Assembly: GCA_041905595.1 (NCBI GenBank)
Contig: JAYRKT010000005.1
Span: 62,001 to 126,000, forward strand
Origin: Aliitabrizicola sp041905595
GTDB lineage: Bacteria; Pseudomonadota; Alphaproteobacteria; Rhodobacterales; Rhodobacteraceae
Reading direction: 5' to 3'
Length of the DNA: 64,000 nt
The notes beneath the pieces were generated by a model. The model ran no database searches and had not been told where the DNA came from. It worked only from the letters and a program-made list of their open reading frames with translations. Position 1 is the stretch's first letter. Every line of letters begins with the position of its first letter. Shown here one piece after another: positions 52,115-60,642 of this stretch. Both the position numbers and the translations under genes were made by a program.

Positions 52115-53284
52115 ATGCGCGCCGGCATCGCCTGTCTTGTCCTGGCTTATGTCCTCAGCCAGTTCTACCGCGCCTTCCTCGCGGTGCTGTCGCCCGTGCT
52201 GATCGCCGATCTGGGGCTGACACCGGAGCAATTGGCCTCGGCCTCGGGCTTGTGGTTCCTGGCCTTCGCGCTGATGCAGATCCCGGTGGGCGAGGCGCTG
52301 GACCGGGTCGGGCCGCGGCTGACGTCGGCCGTGCTGCTGTCGGTCGGCGCCGTGGGAGCCGGGCTGTTCGCCGCTGCGAAGGGCGCCTTAGCAATCAAGG
52401 TGGCGATGGTGCTGATCGGCATCGGATGCTCGCCGGTTCTGATGGCCGCCTATTACATCTTCGCCCGCAGCTTTTCGCCGGCCGTCTTCGGGACCCTGGC
52501 CGGAGCGGTGATCGGCGCGGGTTCGCTTGGCAACATCGGCTCAGCCCTGCCACTGGCCTGGTCGGTGGAGCTGGTCGGATGGCGAGGCAGCGTTTCGGCC
52601 CTCGCCGGGGTGACGCTTGCCGTGGCCCTTGCCATCGCGGTCTTTGTCCGTGACCCGGAACGGGTTGTGGGGCACAGCAAGGGATCGGTCCTTGACCTGC
52701 TCCGAATGCGCGCGCTCTGGCCCGTCTTCGTAATGATGGCTGTCTGCTATTATCCCGCCGCAGGCCTGCGTGGCCTGTGGATCGGGCCCTATGCGCGCGA
52801 TGTCTTCGGCGCGGGGCCGGGGGCGATCGGCAGGCTGACATTGGTGATGGGGCTGGCCATGGTCGCGGGCAACTTCGCCTATGGGCCACTCGACCGGTTG
52901 CTGGGCACGCGCAAGGGACTGGTGCTGGGCGGAAACCTTCTTTGTGCTCTGTGCCTCTTGGCGCTCTGGCACTGGCCGGCGCTTGGCAGCTGGCGCACGG
53001 CGGCTCTTCTGGCCGGGGTCGGGTTCTTTGGCGCCTCGTTTCCGATGGTCATCGCGCATGGCCGTGCATTTCTGCCGCACCATCTGGTCGGGCGCGGGGT
53101 GACGCTTTTGAATTTCTTTGGGATCGGGGCGGCCGGGTTGGCGCAGATCATCACCGGTCGCCTGTACGCCGCAGTTCCGGCCGATCCGCCATCAGCCCCG
53201 TATGAGGTGCTTTTCCTGTTCTTCGCCCTCAGCCTTCTGGCGGGGCTGGCCGTCTATCTTCTGGCAAAGGACCGGACTGACTAG
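52115..53284 (+). CDS. MFS transporter, first of the 389-residue twins
   Basis: The 389-residue, twelve-helix protein begins ACLVLAYVLSQFYRAFLAVL and carries MQIPVGEALDRVGPRLTSAV as its MFS loop, followed by MMAVCYYPAAGLRGLWIGPY and GRGVTLLNFFGIGAAG. Its paralogue downstream has the same length and motif order. Substrate is unknown. The ATG lies 2 bases after the stop of the first MFS gene. Confidence 0.92.
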   Translation: MRAGIACLVLAYVLSQFYRAFLAVLSPVLIADLGLTPEQLASASGLWFLAFALMQIPVGEALDRVGPRLTSAVLLSVGAVGAGLFAAAKGALAIKVAMVLIGIGCSPVLMAAYYIFARSFSPAVFGTLAGAVIGAGSLGNIGSALPLAWSVELVGWRGSVSALAGVTLAVALAIAVFVRDPERVVGHSKGSVLDLLRMRALWPVFVMMAVCYYPAAGLRGLWIGPYARDVFGAGPGAIGRLTLVMGLAMVAGNFAYGPLDRLLGTRKGLVLGGNLLCALCLLALWHWPALGSWRTAALLAGVGFFGASFPMVIAHGRAFLPHHLVGRGVTLLNFFGIGAAGLAQIITGRLYAAVPADPPSAPYEVLFLFFALSLLAGLAVYLLAKDRTD

Positions 53285-53351
53285 ACTGCCCTTGCCAATT
53301 CCCGTCAGTCGGTCAAAGGTCGTGAGCCTAGCCTGCCGTAGCGGAAATGCG

Positions 53352-54521
53352 ATGCGCGTCGGACTGATCTGCCTCGTCCTGGCCTATGTGCTGAGCCAGT
53401 TTTATCGTGCCTTTCTTGCCGTGCTGACACCGTCGCTGGTGGCCGATCTCCACATGACGGCCGAGCAGTTGGCCCTCGCTTCGAATTTGTGGTTCGTGGC
53501 CTTTGCCCTGATGCAACTTCCCGTGGGTGAGGCGCTCGACCGTGTCGGTCCGCGCCTTACGGTAGGGACCCTCTTCTTCTTCGTGGCGGCGGGCGCGGCC
53601 CTGTTTGCCAGCGCAAACGGCCCTGGCGCCATCATGGCGGGAATGGCTCTGATCGGCATCGGCTGCGCGCCCGCGCTGATGACCGCCTATTTCGTCTATG
53701 CCCGCAACTATCCGACAGCGGTCTTTGGCACCTTCGCCGGGATCGTGGCCGGTTTGGGGTCGCTTGGAAACGTCGCCTCGGCGCTTCCGTTTGCCTGGGC
53801 GGTCGAGGCGTTCGGCTGGCGCATGTCGGTCTGGGGACTGGCCGCGCTGAGCCTTGCCATTTCCATCGCAACCGCCGCCCTGATGCGCGACCCGCCTCGG
53901 GTCGAAGGCGGCCACAGCGGATCGCTGCTGGACCTGCTGCGCGACCGAAGGCTTTGGCCGCTCTTTGCCATGATGGCGGTCTGCTACTATCCCGCCGCCG
54001 CATTGCGAGACCTCTGGGTCGGACCCTATGCTCGCGACGTTTTCGGCTATGGAGATGACCGCATCGGTCAGCTGACCCTGGTCATGGCGGTAACCATGGG
54101 GATCGGCAATTTCGTCTATGGGCTGCTTGACCGTTACAAGCCACAACGCCGCGCGATCATCCTGTGGGGCAACCTGCTGTGTGCCGCCGGAATCCTCGCG
54201 CTTTGGGTGTGGCCAGATACTGGGCCAGTTCCCGCGATCGCCCTTTTGGGTGTCGTCGGATTGTTCGGCACGTCATTCCCTCTGGTCATGGCCTACGGGA
54301 AGGGGGACCTGCCGAAGGCCATGCTCGGAAGGGGCGTGACGCTCCTGAACTTTTTCGGGATCGGTGCGACCGGCATCGCCCAAGCCGCCACGGGTCAGAT
54401 TTATGAGGCAAGCAGCGGATCCCCCGCCCCTGACCGCTTTGCCCTGGTGTTCCTTTTCTTCGGACTGACCTTGCTCGCCGGACTGGCTGCCTTTGCGTTG
54501 GGCCGCAGGAAGGCCCGCTGA
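53352..54521 (+). CDS. MFS transporter, second of the 389-residue twins
   Basis: The 389-residue paralogue of the gene upstream has ICLVLAYVLSQFYRAFLAVL, MQLPVGEALDRVGPRLTVGT, MMAVCYYPAAALRDLWVGPY and GRGVTLLNFFGIGATG at corresponding positions. It probably arose by tandem duplication. Substrate is unknown. AGCGGAAATGCG precedes ATG 53352, with 67 bases to the previous stop, so a separate promoter is possible. Confidence 0.92.
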   Translation: MRVGLICLVLAYVLSQFYRAFLAVLTPSLVADLHMTAEQLALASNLWFVAFALMQLPVGEALDRVGPRLTVGTLFFFVAAGAALFASANGPGAIMAGMALIGIGCAPALMTAYFVYARNYPTAVFGTFAGIVAGLGSLGNVASALPFAWAVEAFGWRMSVWGLAALSLAISIATAALMRDPPRVEGGHSGSLLDLLRDRRLWPLFAMMAVCYYPAAALRDLWVGPYARDVFGYGDDRIGQLTLVMAVTMGIGNFVYGLLDRYKPQRRAIILWGNLLCAAGILALWVWPDTGPVPAIALLGVVGLFGTSFPLVMAYGKGDLPKAMLGRGVTLLNFFGIGATGIAQAATGQIYEASSGSPAPDRFALVFLFFGLTLLAGLAAFALGRRKAR

Positions 54522-54586
54522 ATCACCCTTTTCCCCAAGGTCCATATGCTCTAAGGGGGCCACGTTTGACGTGAAGGAGACCCCTG

Positions 54587-55609
54587 ATGGGCTACAAGGT
54601 CGTCGTCGCGGGCGCCACGGGCAATGTGGGCCGCGAAATGCTGAACATCCTCGCCGAGCGCGAGTTCCCGGTGGACGAGATCGCGGCGCTGGCGTCGCGC
54701 AGATCGCTCGGCACCGAAGTCAGCTTTGGCGACAAGACCATCAAGACCAAGGATCTCGACACTTTCGACTTCACCGGCTGGGACATTGCGCTGTTCGCGG
54801 TCGGCTCCGAGGCGACGAAGATCTATGCGCCCAAGGCCGCCGCGGCGGGCTGCGTCGTGATCGACAACTCTTCGCTCTACCGCTACGACCCGGCCGTGCC
54901 GCTGATCGTTCCGGAGGTGAACGCCGACGCGATCATGGGCTACAAGAACAAGAACATCATCGCCAACCCCAACTGCTCGACCGCGCAGATGGTCGTGGCG
55001 CTGAAGCCGCTGCATGACCGCGCCAAGATCAAGCGCGTCGTCGTCTCGACCTACCAGTCGGTCTCGGGTGCCGGGAAAGCCGGCATCGACGAGCTGTGGG
55101 ACCAGACCAAGGGCCTTTACGTGCCCGGTCAGGAAGTGGCGCCGAAAAAGTTCACCAAGCAGATCGCCTTCAACGTGATCCCGCATATCGACGTCTTCCT
55201 CGACGATGGCTCGACCAAGGAAGAGTGGAAGATGGTCGCCGAGACCAAGAAGATCCTCGATCCCTCGATCAAGGTCACTGCGACTTGCGTGCGCGTGCCG
55301 GTCTTCGTCGGCCATTCGGAATCGATCAACATCGAGTTCGAGGAGTTCCTCGACGAACACGAGGCCCGCGACATCCTGCGCGAGGCGCCGGGTGTGCTGG
55401 TCGTCGACAAGCGCGAGCCGGGCGGCTACATCACCCCGATAGAATGCGTGGGCGACTATGCCACCTATGTCAGCCGTATCCGGCAGGACTCCACGATCGA
55501 CAACGGCATCTCGCTGTGGTGCGTGTCGGACAACCTGCGCAAGGGTGCGGCGCTGAATGCGGTGCAGATCGCCGAAGTGCTTGGCAACCGGGTGCTGAAG
55601 AAGGGGTGA
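54587..55609 (+). CDS. asd: Aspartate-semialdehyde dehydrogenase
   Basis: The 340-residue enzyme has the NADP-binding VVVAGATGNVGREMLNIL, the catalytic Cys130 in IANPNCSTAQ, the STYQSVSGAGKAG segment and the substrate-binding VRVPVFVGHSESINIEF. It makes aspartate 4-semialdehyde for lysine, threonine and methionine synthesis and supplies dapA. GAAGGAGACCCCTG lies before ATG 54587. It appears to be a single-gene unit. Confidence 0.97.
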   Translation: MGYKVVVAGATGNVGREMLNILAEREFPVDEIAALASRRSLGTEVSFGDKTIKTKDLDTFDFTGWDIALFAVGSEATKIYAPKAAAAGCVVIDNSSLYRYDPAVPLIVPEVNADAIMGYKNKNIIANPNCSTAQMVVALKPLHDRAKIKRVVVSTYQSVSGAGKAGIDELWDQTKGLYVPGQEVAPKKFTKQIAFNVIPHIDVFLDDGSTKEEWKMVAETKKILDPSIKVTATCVRVPVFVGHSESINIEFEEFLDEHEARDILREAPGVLVVDKREPGGYITPIECVGDYATYVSRIRQDSTIDNGISLWCVSDNLRKGAALNAVQIAEVLGNRVLKKG

Positions 55610-55619
55610 GGCACGCCCG

Positions 55620-55644
55620 GACGATCTTCAAGTGGAAGATCGTC
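55620..55644 (+). terminator. Hairpin after asd
   Basis: GACGATCTTC (55620-55629) pairs perfectly with GAAGATCGTC (55635-55644) around AAGTG, 10 bases after the asd stop. No T run follows, so it may be a weak or Rho-assisted terminator, or a stabilising 3' hairpin. Confidence 0.6.
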
Positions 55645-55791
55645 AGTGCGGAACGCCCGATCCGCCAGAATCGGGCGGGGGACGGTCAAGCGAATTGCTG
55701 CGCTCGGTCCGCATGGACCGGGCGCTTTGCATTTCAGGTTTCATCCGCCTCTGGTCTTGCCATTCAGGTTCGCTCGATCTACCGCTTTCCG

Positions 55792-55947
55792 GTCTGGTGC
55801 CTCGGCGATTTGTCTGGGGATAATCGGGAACGCGGTGAAACCCCGCGACGTGCCCAACGCTGTAAGGGGGAGGGGCAGCGGATGCCACTGGCCGTCGGCC
55901 GGGAAGGCGCTGTCTCCTGTGAAGCCAAGTCAGAAGACCGGCCAGAC
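55792..55947 (+). promoter_or_regulatory. Cobalamin (AdoCbl) riboswitch upstream of bluB
   Basis: The closing stem P1 is GTCTGG (55792-55797) with CCAGAC (55942-55947). Inside are the conserved parts of the cobalamin aptamer: GGGAACGCGGTGAAACCCCGC, the core GATGCCACTGG, CCGGGAAGGCG and the B12 box AAGTCAGAAGACCGGCC near 55927-55943. A GGCGCCC/GGGCGCGCC hairpin follows (about 55957-55985) and could form the expression platform by masking the bluB ribosome site. It should repress bluB when cobalamin is plentiful. Confidence 0.93.
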
Positions 55948-56009
55948 GACAACAGGGGCGCCCGCGCGGACGGTGGGCGCGCCGCATGTTGCCGGACAGG
56001 GGATATGTC

Positions 56010-56714
56010 ATGCCGCAACCCGAAACGCTTGCCCCGGCCGGGGCGTTCTCTGACGTCGAACGCGCCGCGGTCTACCGCGCCATCCATACCCGCCGCGACG
56101 TGCGCAGCCAGTTCCTGCCTGATCCGATCGCCGAAGAAGTTCTGGCCCGCCTGCTGCTCGCCGCGCACCATGCGCCCTCGGTAGGCTTCATGCAGCCCTG
56201 GAACTTCATCGTTATCCGCAGCGCCCGGGTCAAGGCAGGGGTCCGCGCCGCATTCGCTCGCGCCAATGACGAAGCTGCCGCGATGTTTCCCGACGAGCGC
56301 AGGGCGCTCTATTCGGCCCTCAAGCTCGAGGGCATCGTGGAGGCCCCTATCAATCTGTGCATCACCTGCGACCGGTCACGCGGCGGCGAGGTGGTGTTGG
56401 GTCGGACGCATAACCGCGACATGGACCTCTATTCCTCGGTCTGCGCCGTGCAGAATCTTTGGCTCGCAGCCCGGGCGGAAGGGATTGGCGTCGGCTGGGT
56501 CAGCATCTTCCACGAGGCGGACATCCGCGAAATCCTCGGACTGCCTGAAGGGGTTGTCCCAGTGGCCTATCTTTGCCTCGGCCGGGTCGCGGAACTGCAC
56601 TCCGAACCCGAGTTGCAGGCCCGCGGCTGGCAGCAGCGGCTGAACCTCGACGATCTCGTATTCGACGATGAGTGGGGCAGTAAGGCGAACACTCAGGATG
56701 AACCTGCGGGCTAA
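56010..56714 (+). CDS. bluB: 5,6-dimethylbenzimidazole synthase BluB
   Basis: The 234-residue nitroreductase-fold enzyme has HTRRDVRSQFLPDPI, AAHHAPSVGFMQPWNFI, the lid segment ALKLEGIVEAPINLCI and VGWVSIFHEADIREILGLPE. BluB uses FMNH2 and O2 to break down flavin into dimethylbenzimidazole, the lower ligand of cobalamin. AGGGGAT precedes ATG 56010, which is preferred to ATG 55986. The cobalamin riboswitch directly upstream supports the call. Confidence 0.96.
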   Translation: MPQPETLAPAGAFSDVERAAVYRAIHTRRDVRSQFLPDPIAEEVLARLLLAAHHAPSVGFMQPWNFIVIRSARVKAGVRAAFARANDEAAAMFPDERRALYSALKLEGIVEAPINLCITCDRSRGGEVVLGRTHNRDMDLYSSVCAVQNLWLAARAEGIGVGWVSIFHEADIREILGLPEGVVPVAYLCLGRVAELHSEPELQARGWQQRLNLDDLVFDDEWGSKANTQDEPAG

Positions 56715-56722
56715 GTCTCGGT

Positions 56723-57373
56723 TCAGACGGAGACGAACCCGCCAAGCGCTGGATCGTATTGTTCGAGGCCGCCTTCGCCGGTGTTGGTCCAAAGGCCGTG
56801 CAGTGTCAGGCGTTCATCCTCGACCGCCTCGCGGACGAAGGGGAAGGTCATGAGGTTCTCAAGGCTGATGAGCACCGCCTGCTTTTCGAGTGCGGTGATC
56901 CGGCTGGCGACCGGCTCGATCCCTTCGGTCCGCAGGTAGCCGGGTCGCAGGATATCCATCCAGCGCCCGACAAAGCTTGATTTCTCTTCCAGCTGCGGCG
57001 CAAGGCCCGCGCACATGTCATGGCATCCCTTGACGCCGCCACAGTTGGAATGGCCCAGCACGACCAGATGAGCGACCTTGAGCGCCGTAACAGCGTATTC
57101 CACGGCAGCTGAGGTGCCGTGGTTCTGACCGTCGGGATTGAAGGGTGGAACAAGGTTCGCGACGTTGCGATGGATGAAGAACTCGCCTTCGTCGGCGCCG
57201 AAGATCGACGTGACATGGACCCGGCTGTCACAGCAGGAGATAACCATCGCCCGCGGCATCTGACCCGCTTCCGCCAGCCGACGATACCATGCCTTGTTTT
57301 CCTGATAGGTGGTTGCGCGCCAACCGTGGAAGCGCTGGATCAGATAGGTGGGCAGCGGTTTGGCAATGTCCAT
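56723..57373 (-). CDS. Beta-class carbonic anhydrase
   Basis: The 216-residue enzyme has the zinc ligands C48 (with D50-adjacent R51 in CCDSRVH), H108 and C111 in LGHSNCGGVKG. It interconverts CO2 and bicarbonate. Starts at 57382 and 57373 are possible; GGAAGG abuts the first and is 9 bases from the second, so 57373 is preferred. It converges on bluB with 8 bases between stops. Confidence 0.94.
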   Translation of the reverse strand: MDIAKPLPTYLIQRFHGWRATTYQENKAWYRRLAEAGQMPRAMVISCCDSRVHVTSIFGADEGEFFIHRNVANLVPPFNPDGQNHGTSAAVEYAVTALKVAHLVVLGHSNCGGVKGCHDMCAGLAPQLEEKSSFVGRWMDILRPGYLRTEGIEPVASRITALEKQAVLISLENLMTFPFVREAVEDERLTLHGLWTNTGEGGLEQYDPALGGFVSV

Positions 57374-57524
57374 GGCGTGCATCCTTCCGGTCTGTTGGCC
57401 TTGGTAGGCTGCAATTGCAGAAATTTCGAGCGGTTTCTGTCGCTGCCGGCAACCTTTTCTTCAGGGGGCTGCACCCAGGATGGCCTTGGGTATGCGTGGG
57501 GGCGCAGCGAAGGGTGATGCTGAA

Positions 57525-57908
57525 ATGTCGGGCAATGTCACGGTCCTGCGACCGGTTGAGCGCGTGCGGCTGGACGCCGCGCCGATTGCGGCGATCTACC
57601 GGAATCTCGGTCCAAGCGGCGCCGAGCAGGTGGTGAGCCGCGCCTTGGGGGAGGTGGCGCTGACGCTGGCGAGCCTGGCCGAGACGGTGCGCCAGCACGA
57701 TTTCTCTGACATGGACCGCCAATTGCGCCGGTTGCAGCGAATGTCCGAGCATCTGGGCATGATGAGCCTTGGCGCCACCTGCACCGACCTGCGGTCCTGT
57801 TCCACGGGCGGCGATCCCACGGCCTTCGCTGCCGTCTGGGCCCGTCTTCTGCGGGTGGCGGAACGCTCGCTCGCCACCGACAAGGATATGCGCGGCCAGA
57901 CGCTGTAG
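57525..57908 (+). CDS. Small alpha-helical protein of unknown function, possible HPt-like fold
   Basis: The 127-residue soluble protein is predicted all-helical, with ALGEVALTLASLAETVRQHD, DFSDMDRQLRRLQRMSEHLG and TAFAAVWARLLRVAERSL forming amphipathic helices. The four-helix pattern recalls phosphotransfer (HPt-like) domains, but no canonical phospho-His motif (HxxKG) is seen. Similar proteins upstream of the M17 peptidase occur in related genomes, from memory. ATG 57525 follows AAGGGTGATGCTGAA. Confidence 0.7.
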   Translation: MSGNVTVLRPVERVRLDAAPIAAIYRNLGPSGAEQVVSRALGEVALTLASLAETVRQHDFSDMDRQLRRLQRMSEHLGMMSLGATCTDLRSCSTGGDPTAFAAVWARLLRVAERSLATDKDMRGQTL

Positions 57909-57972
57909 CGCCCTTGCAGCCGGTGGGCGAGGCGCTAGGCTGGCGCCGAACCGACCCTAACCGAGCCAAGAG

Positions 57973-59355
57973 ATGCCTCCTCGTTTCGCTTCCGCCCAAG
58001 ACTCCTCGCGCCCGCTGCACGTCATTGCGCAGGAGAGATTGCCGGACTGGCTGGCGGCGCAGGCGCCAGAGGTCGCGATCTGGCTCAAGGGAACAGGGTT
58101 CGGCGCGGCCCTTGGCGAGGTACAACTGCTTCCCGGCGCAGATGGTTCGGTGGCGGGCGCGGTCTTCGGCTACGGTTCGGCCCCGGCGCGCGCGCGCGGG
58201 CGGTTTCACCTGGCGCGCGCCTTCTCGGCACTGCCCGAGGGCGCCTGGCATCTGGTCGCCGATCTGGGCGCGGAAGAGCGCGACGAAGCAGCGCTTGCGG
58301 CATTGTTCGCCCAATACCGGTTCGATCGCTATCATCCTGTCCCGGCAAGCCGTGCGATGCTCAAGGCGCCGGAAGGGGTGGACGCGGCCCGCATTGAAAC
58401 GGTTGCTGCGGGCGAGTTCCTGACCCGTGACCTGGTGAATACCCCCGCCGCCGACATGGGGCCGCAGGAGCTTGAAGACGCCGTTCGCACCCTTGCCGGG
58501 CAATTTGGGGCCGAGGTGCATTCCGTCGTGGGCGAGGATCTGCTGCGGGCGAACTTCCCGATGATCCATGCGGTTGGCCGCGCCTCTGACCGGGCTCCAC
58601 GGTTGCTTGATCTGCACTGGGGCGAGACCGGGCCGCGCCTGACCTTGGTCGGCAAGGGCGTGTGCTTCGACACCGGGGGCCTCAACATCAAGCCGACCGC
58701 AGGCATGCATCTGATGAAGAAAGACATGGGCGGGGCGGCCACGGTCCTGGGCCTTGCCCGGATGATCATAGCGCTTGGCCTGCCTGTCCGATTGCGGGTG
58801 ATCATCCCGGCGGTCGAGAATGCGATTTCGGGCCGCGCCCTGCGCCCGCGCGATATTCTGACCTCGCGCAAGGGCCTGACGGTCGAGGTCAATGACACCG
58901 ACGCCGAGGGGCGGCTGATCCTCGCGGACGCGCTCGCGCTCGCGTCCGAAGAGGAAACGGACCTGCTGGTCTCCATGGCGACGCTGACCGGGTCGGCGCG
59001 GGTTGCGGTCGGGCCGGACCTCGCGCCCTTCTACACTGATGACGAGCCGCTGGCGGCCACCCTTCAGCGCGCGGGCAGTGCGGTGCGCGATCCGGTCTGG
59101 CGCCTGCCGTTCTGGACGCCTTACGAGCCGATGATCGAACCGGGCATCGCCGATCTCGACAACTGTCCACCCGGCAGCTTCGCCGGCTCGGTGACCGCGG
59201 CACTTTTCCTGCGCCGGTTCGTCGAAGCGCCGCGCTATCTGCATTTCGACCTTTACGCCCACCAGCCGACCGATGCGCCCGGACGTCCAAAGGGTGGCGT
59301 CGGGCAGGGTGCACGCGCGGTGCTGCAGGCTTTGCCGGAAGTCTTGGGTTTGTGA
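57973..59355 (+). CDS. Leucyl aminopeptidase family protein (peptidase M17)
   Basis: The 460-residue cytoplasmic metallopeptidase has the N-terminal lobe, VGKGVCFDTGGLNIKPTAGM, MKKDMGGAATVLGLAR and the M17 signature NDTDAEGRLILADAL with two-metal ligands. It removes N-terminal residues from peptides. The C-terminus contains TPYEPMIEPGIADLDNCPPG. The NlpC/P60 gene overlaps its stop (TGATG). Confidence 0.94.
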   Translation: MPPRFASAQDSSRPLHVIAQERLPDWLAAQAPEVAIWLKGTGFGAALGEVQLLPGADGSVAGAVFGYGSAPARARGRFHLARAFSALPEGAWHLVADLGAEERDEAALAALFAQYRFDRYHPVPASRAMLKAPEGVDAARIETVAAGEFLTRDLVNTPAADMGPQELEDAVRTLAGQFGAEVHSVVGEDLLRANFPMIHAVGRASDRAPRLLDLHWGETGPRLTLVGKGVCFDTGGLNIKPTAGMHLMKKDMGGAATVLGLARMIIALGLPVRLRVIIPAVENAISGRALRPRDILTSRKGLTVEVNDTDAEGRLILADALALASEEETDLLVSMATLTGSARVAVGPDLAPFYTDDEPLAATLQRAGSAVRDPVWRLPFWTPYEPMIEPGIADLDNCPPGSFAGSVTAALFLRRFVEAPRYLHFDLYAHQPTDAPGRPKGGVGQGARAVLQALPEVLGL

Positions 59356-60170
59356 TGGAAAGGCGGCTGACGCCCGCAACCTATCGTGTCGCCCTGGACA
59401 GCCTGCGTGGGTTGGTTTCGGGTCGCACCTTCGTGCCGGGCGAGGCCGCCTGCGTTTCTGCGCCGCTGGTGGATTTATGCGCCAAGATTGCCGGGAACCG
59501 CGAACGGCAGGTCCTGTATGGCGATTCCCTCGCCGTGGTCGAACGGCGGGAGGGCTGGGCGTTCGTGCAGATGGCGAAGGACGGCTACTGCGGCTGGTTA
59601 CAGGAAGACGCGCTCGCTGCGCCACGAGCGGCCAGCCATGTGGTAACTGCCCCCTCGAGCCACCTTTACCCGGAACCGAGGGTCCAGGCGCGCGAGCGAT
59701 TTGCGTTGCCCTTTGGTGCTCGGGTCGTGGTGGTGGGTGAGACCGGCGCCTTCGTCGAGACGCCTGAGGGGTTCATCCCCCGGTTCCACCTGCGGCCGGT
59801 GGATCAGCCGATGACCGATCCTGTCGCGGTTGCGCGGTTGTTTCTTGGCGCTCCCTATCTCTGGGGCGGCAACAGCCGGGCGGGGATCGACTGTTCGGGT
59901 CTGGTGCAGGCGGCGCTGCTGGCCTGCGGCAACCCCTGCCCCGGCGACAGCGACCTGCAGGAAGGCCTCGGTCGGGCGATCGGCGATACTGAGGCGCTGG
60001 TCGCTGGCGATCTGCTGTTCTGGCATGGGCATGTGGCGATGGTCTCGTCGCCGGGCAGCATCATCCATGCGACAGGCCATGTCATGTCGGTGATCGAAGA
60101 GCCCCTTGACGCTGCGATCGCCCGCATCGCCGCCACTGGGAAGCCGGTGATCGCCCGCCGCCGACCCTGA
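59355..60170 (+). CDS. NlpC/P60 family cell-wall peptidase with SH3 domains
   Basis: The 271-residue protein has two bacterial SH3 segments (about residues 25-140, with GDSLAVVERREGWAFVQM) and a C-terminal NlpC/P60 domain with the catalytic Cys in NSRAGIDCSGLVQAALLACG, His in LFWHGHVAMVSSPG and the third polar residue ATGH. It would cut D-Glu-gamma-diamino acid bonds of peptidoglycan peptides. No signal peptide is clear, so it may act on recycled muropeptides in the cytoplasm. ATG 59355 (or GTG 59352) couples it to the M17 gene. Confidence 0.9.
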   Translation: MERRLTPATYRVALDSLRGLVSGRTFVPGEAACVSAPLVDLCAKIAGNRERQVLYGDSLAVVERREGWAFVQMAKDGYCGWLQEDALAAPRAASHVVTAPSSHLYPEPRVQARERFALPFGARVVVVGETGAFVETPEGFIPRFHLRPVDQPMTDPVAVARLFLGAPYLWGGNSRAGIDCSGLVQAALLACGNPCPGDSDLQEGLGRAIGDTEALVAGDLLFWHGHVAMVSSPGSIIHATGHVMSVIEEPLDAAIARIAATGKPVIARRRP

Positions 60171-60172
60171 GA

Positions 60173-60520
60173 TCAGTCGATCGGCCGGATCAGCTTGCGC
60201 TCCAGCACCCGCAGTACCTGCGCCAGGTCATGGCCCCGGCGCAGCACCTGGCCATCCATCCCGATCACCGCGTAAAGCCCCTGCCGCGCGCGCAGGCGCG
60301 GCCGCTTCTCGATCCGGTAGAGCGGATATTCGGCGGTGCGGCGGAACACCGAAAAGATCGCGACCTCACGAAGGCAGGAAATCGCATAGTCCCGCCATTC
60401 CCCCGCCGCGACCATCTGTCCGTAAAGCGACAGGATGGTGCCGAGTTCCTTTCGGTCGAAACTCACGTCGTCAGCCAGGCGGGCTGCGAGTGGAAATGGG
60501 GTCGGTGGCTGGACCGTCAT
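60173..60520 (-). CDS. DUF2794 family protein
   Basis: The 115-residue soluble protein has the DUF2794 pattern FDRKELGTILSLYGQMVAAG, EWRDYAISCLREVAIFSVFR and RRGHDLAQVLRVLERKLIRP. The family is nearly restricted to Alphaproteobacteria and has no known role. ATG 60520 gives the standard length; the frame stays open upstream to ATG 60640 but that part is unconserved and without a ribosome site. It converges on the NlpC/P60 gene. Confidence 0.88.
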   Translation of the reverse strand: MTVQPPTPFPLAARLADDVSFDRKELGTILSLYGQMVAAGEWRDYAISCLREVAIFSVFRRTAEYPLYRIEKRPRLRARQGLYAVIGMDGQVLRRGHDLAQVLRVLERKLIRPID

Positions 60521-60642
60521 GACGCGATGATGACGTCCGCCATAATTCAAATCAAGTCGCCTGATTTGCGCCTTGGAATGACCCCTGAAAATCCCCTGCA
60601 GCTTCGAACCGCCGCCGCAAACCAGAACGATAACGATCATGT

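Noticed and set aside
57538..59625. 695-codon minus-strand frame across the M17 peptidase
   Set aside because: It is antisense to a complete M17 aminopeptidase; arginine-rich shadow.
60521..60640. In-frame N-terminal extension of the DUF2794 gene to ATG 60640
   Set aside because: The added 40 residues are not family-like and no ribosome site precedes this ATG.
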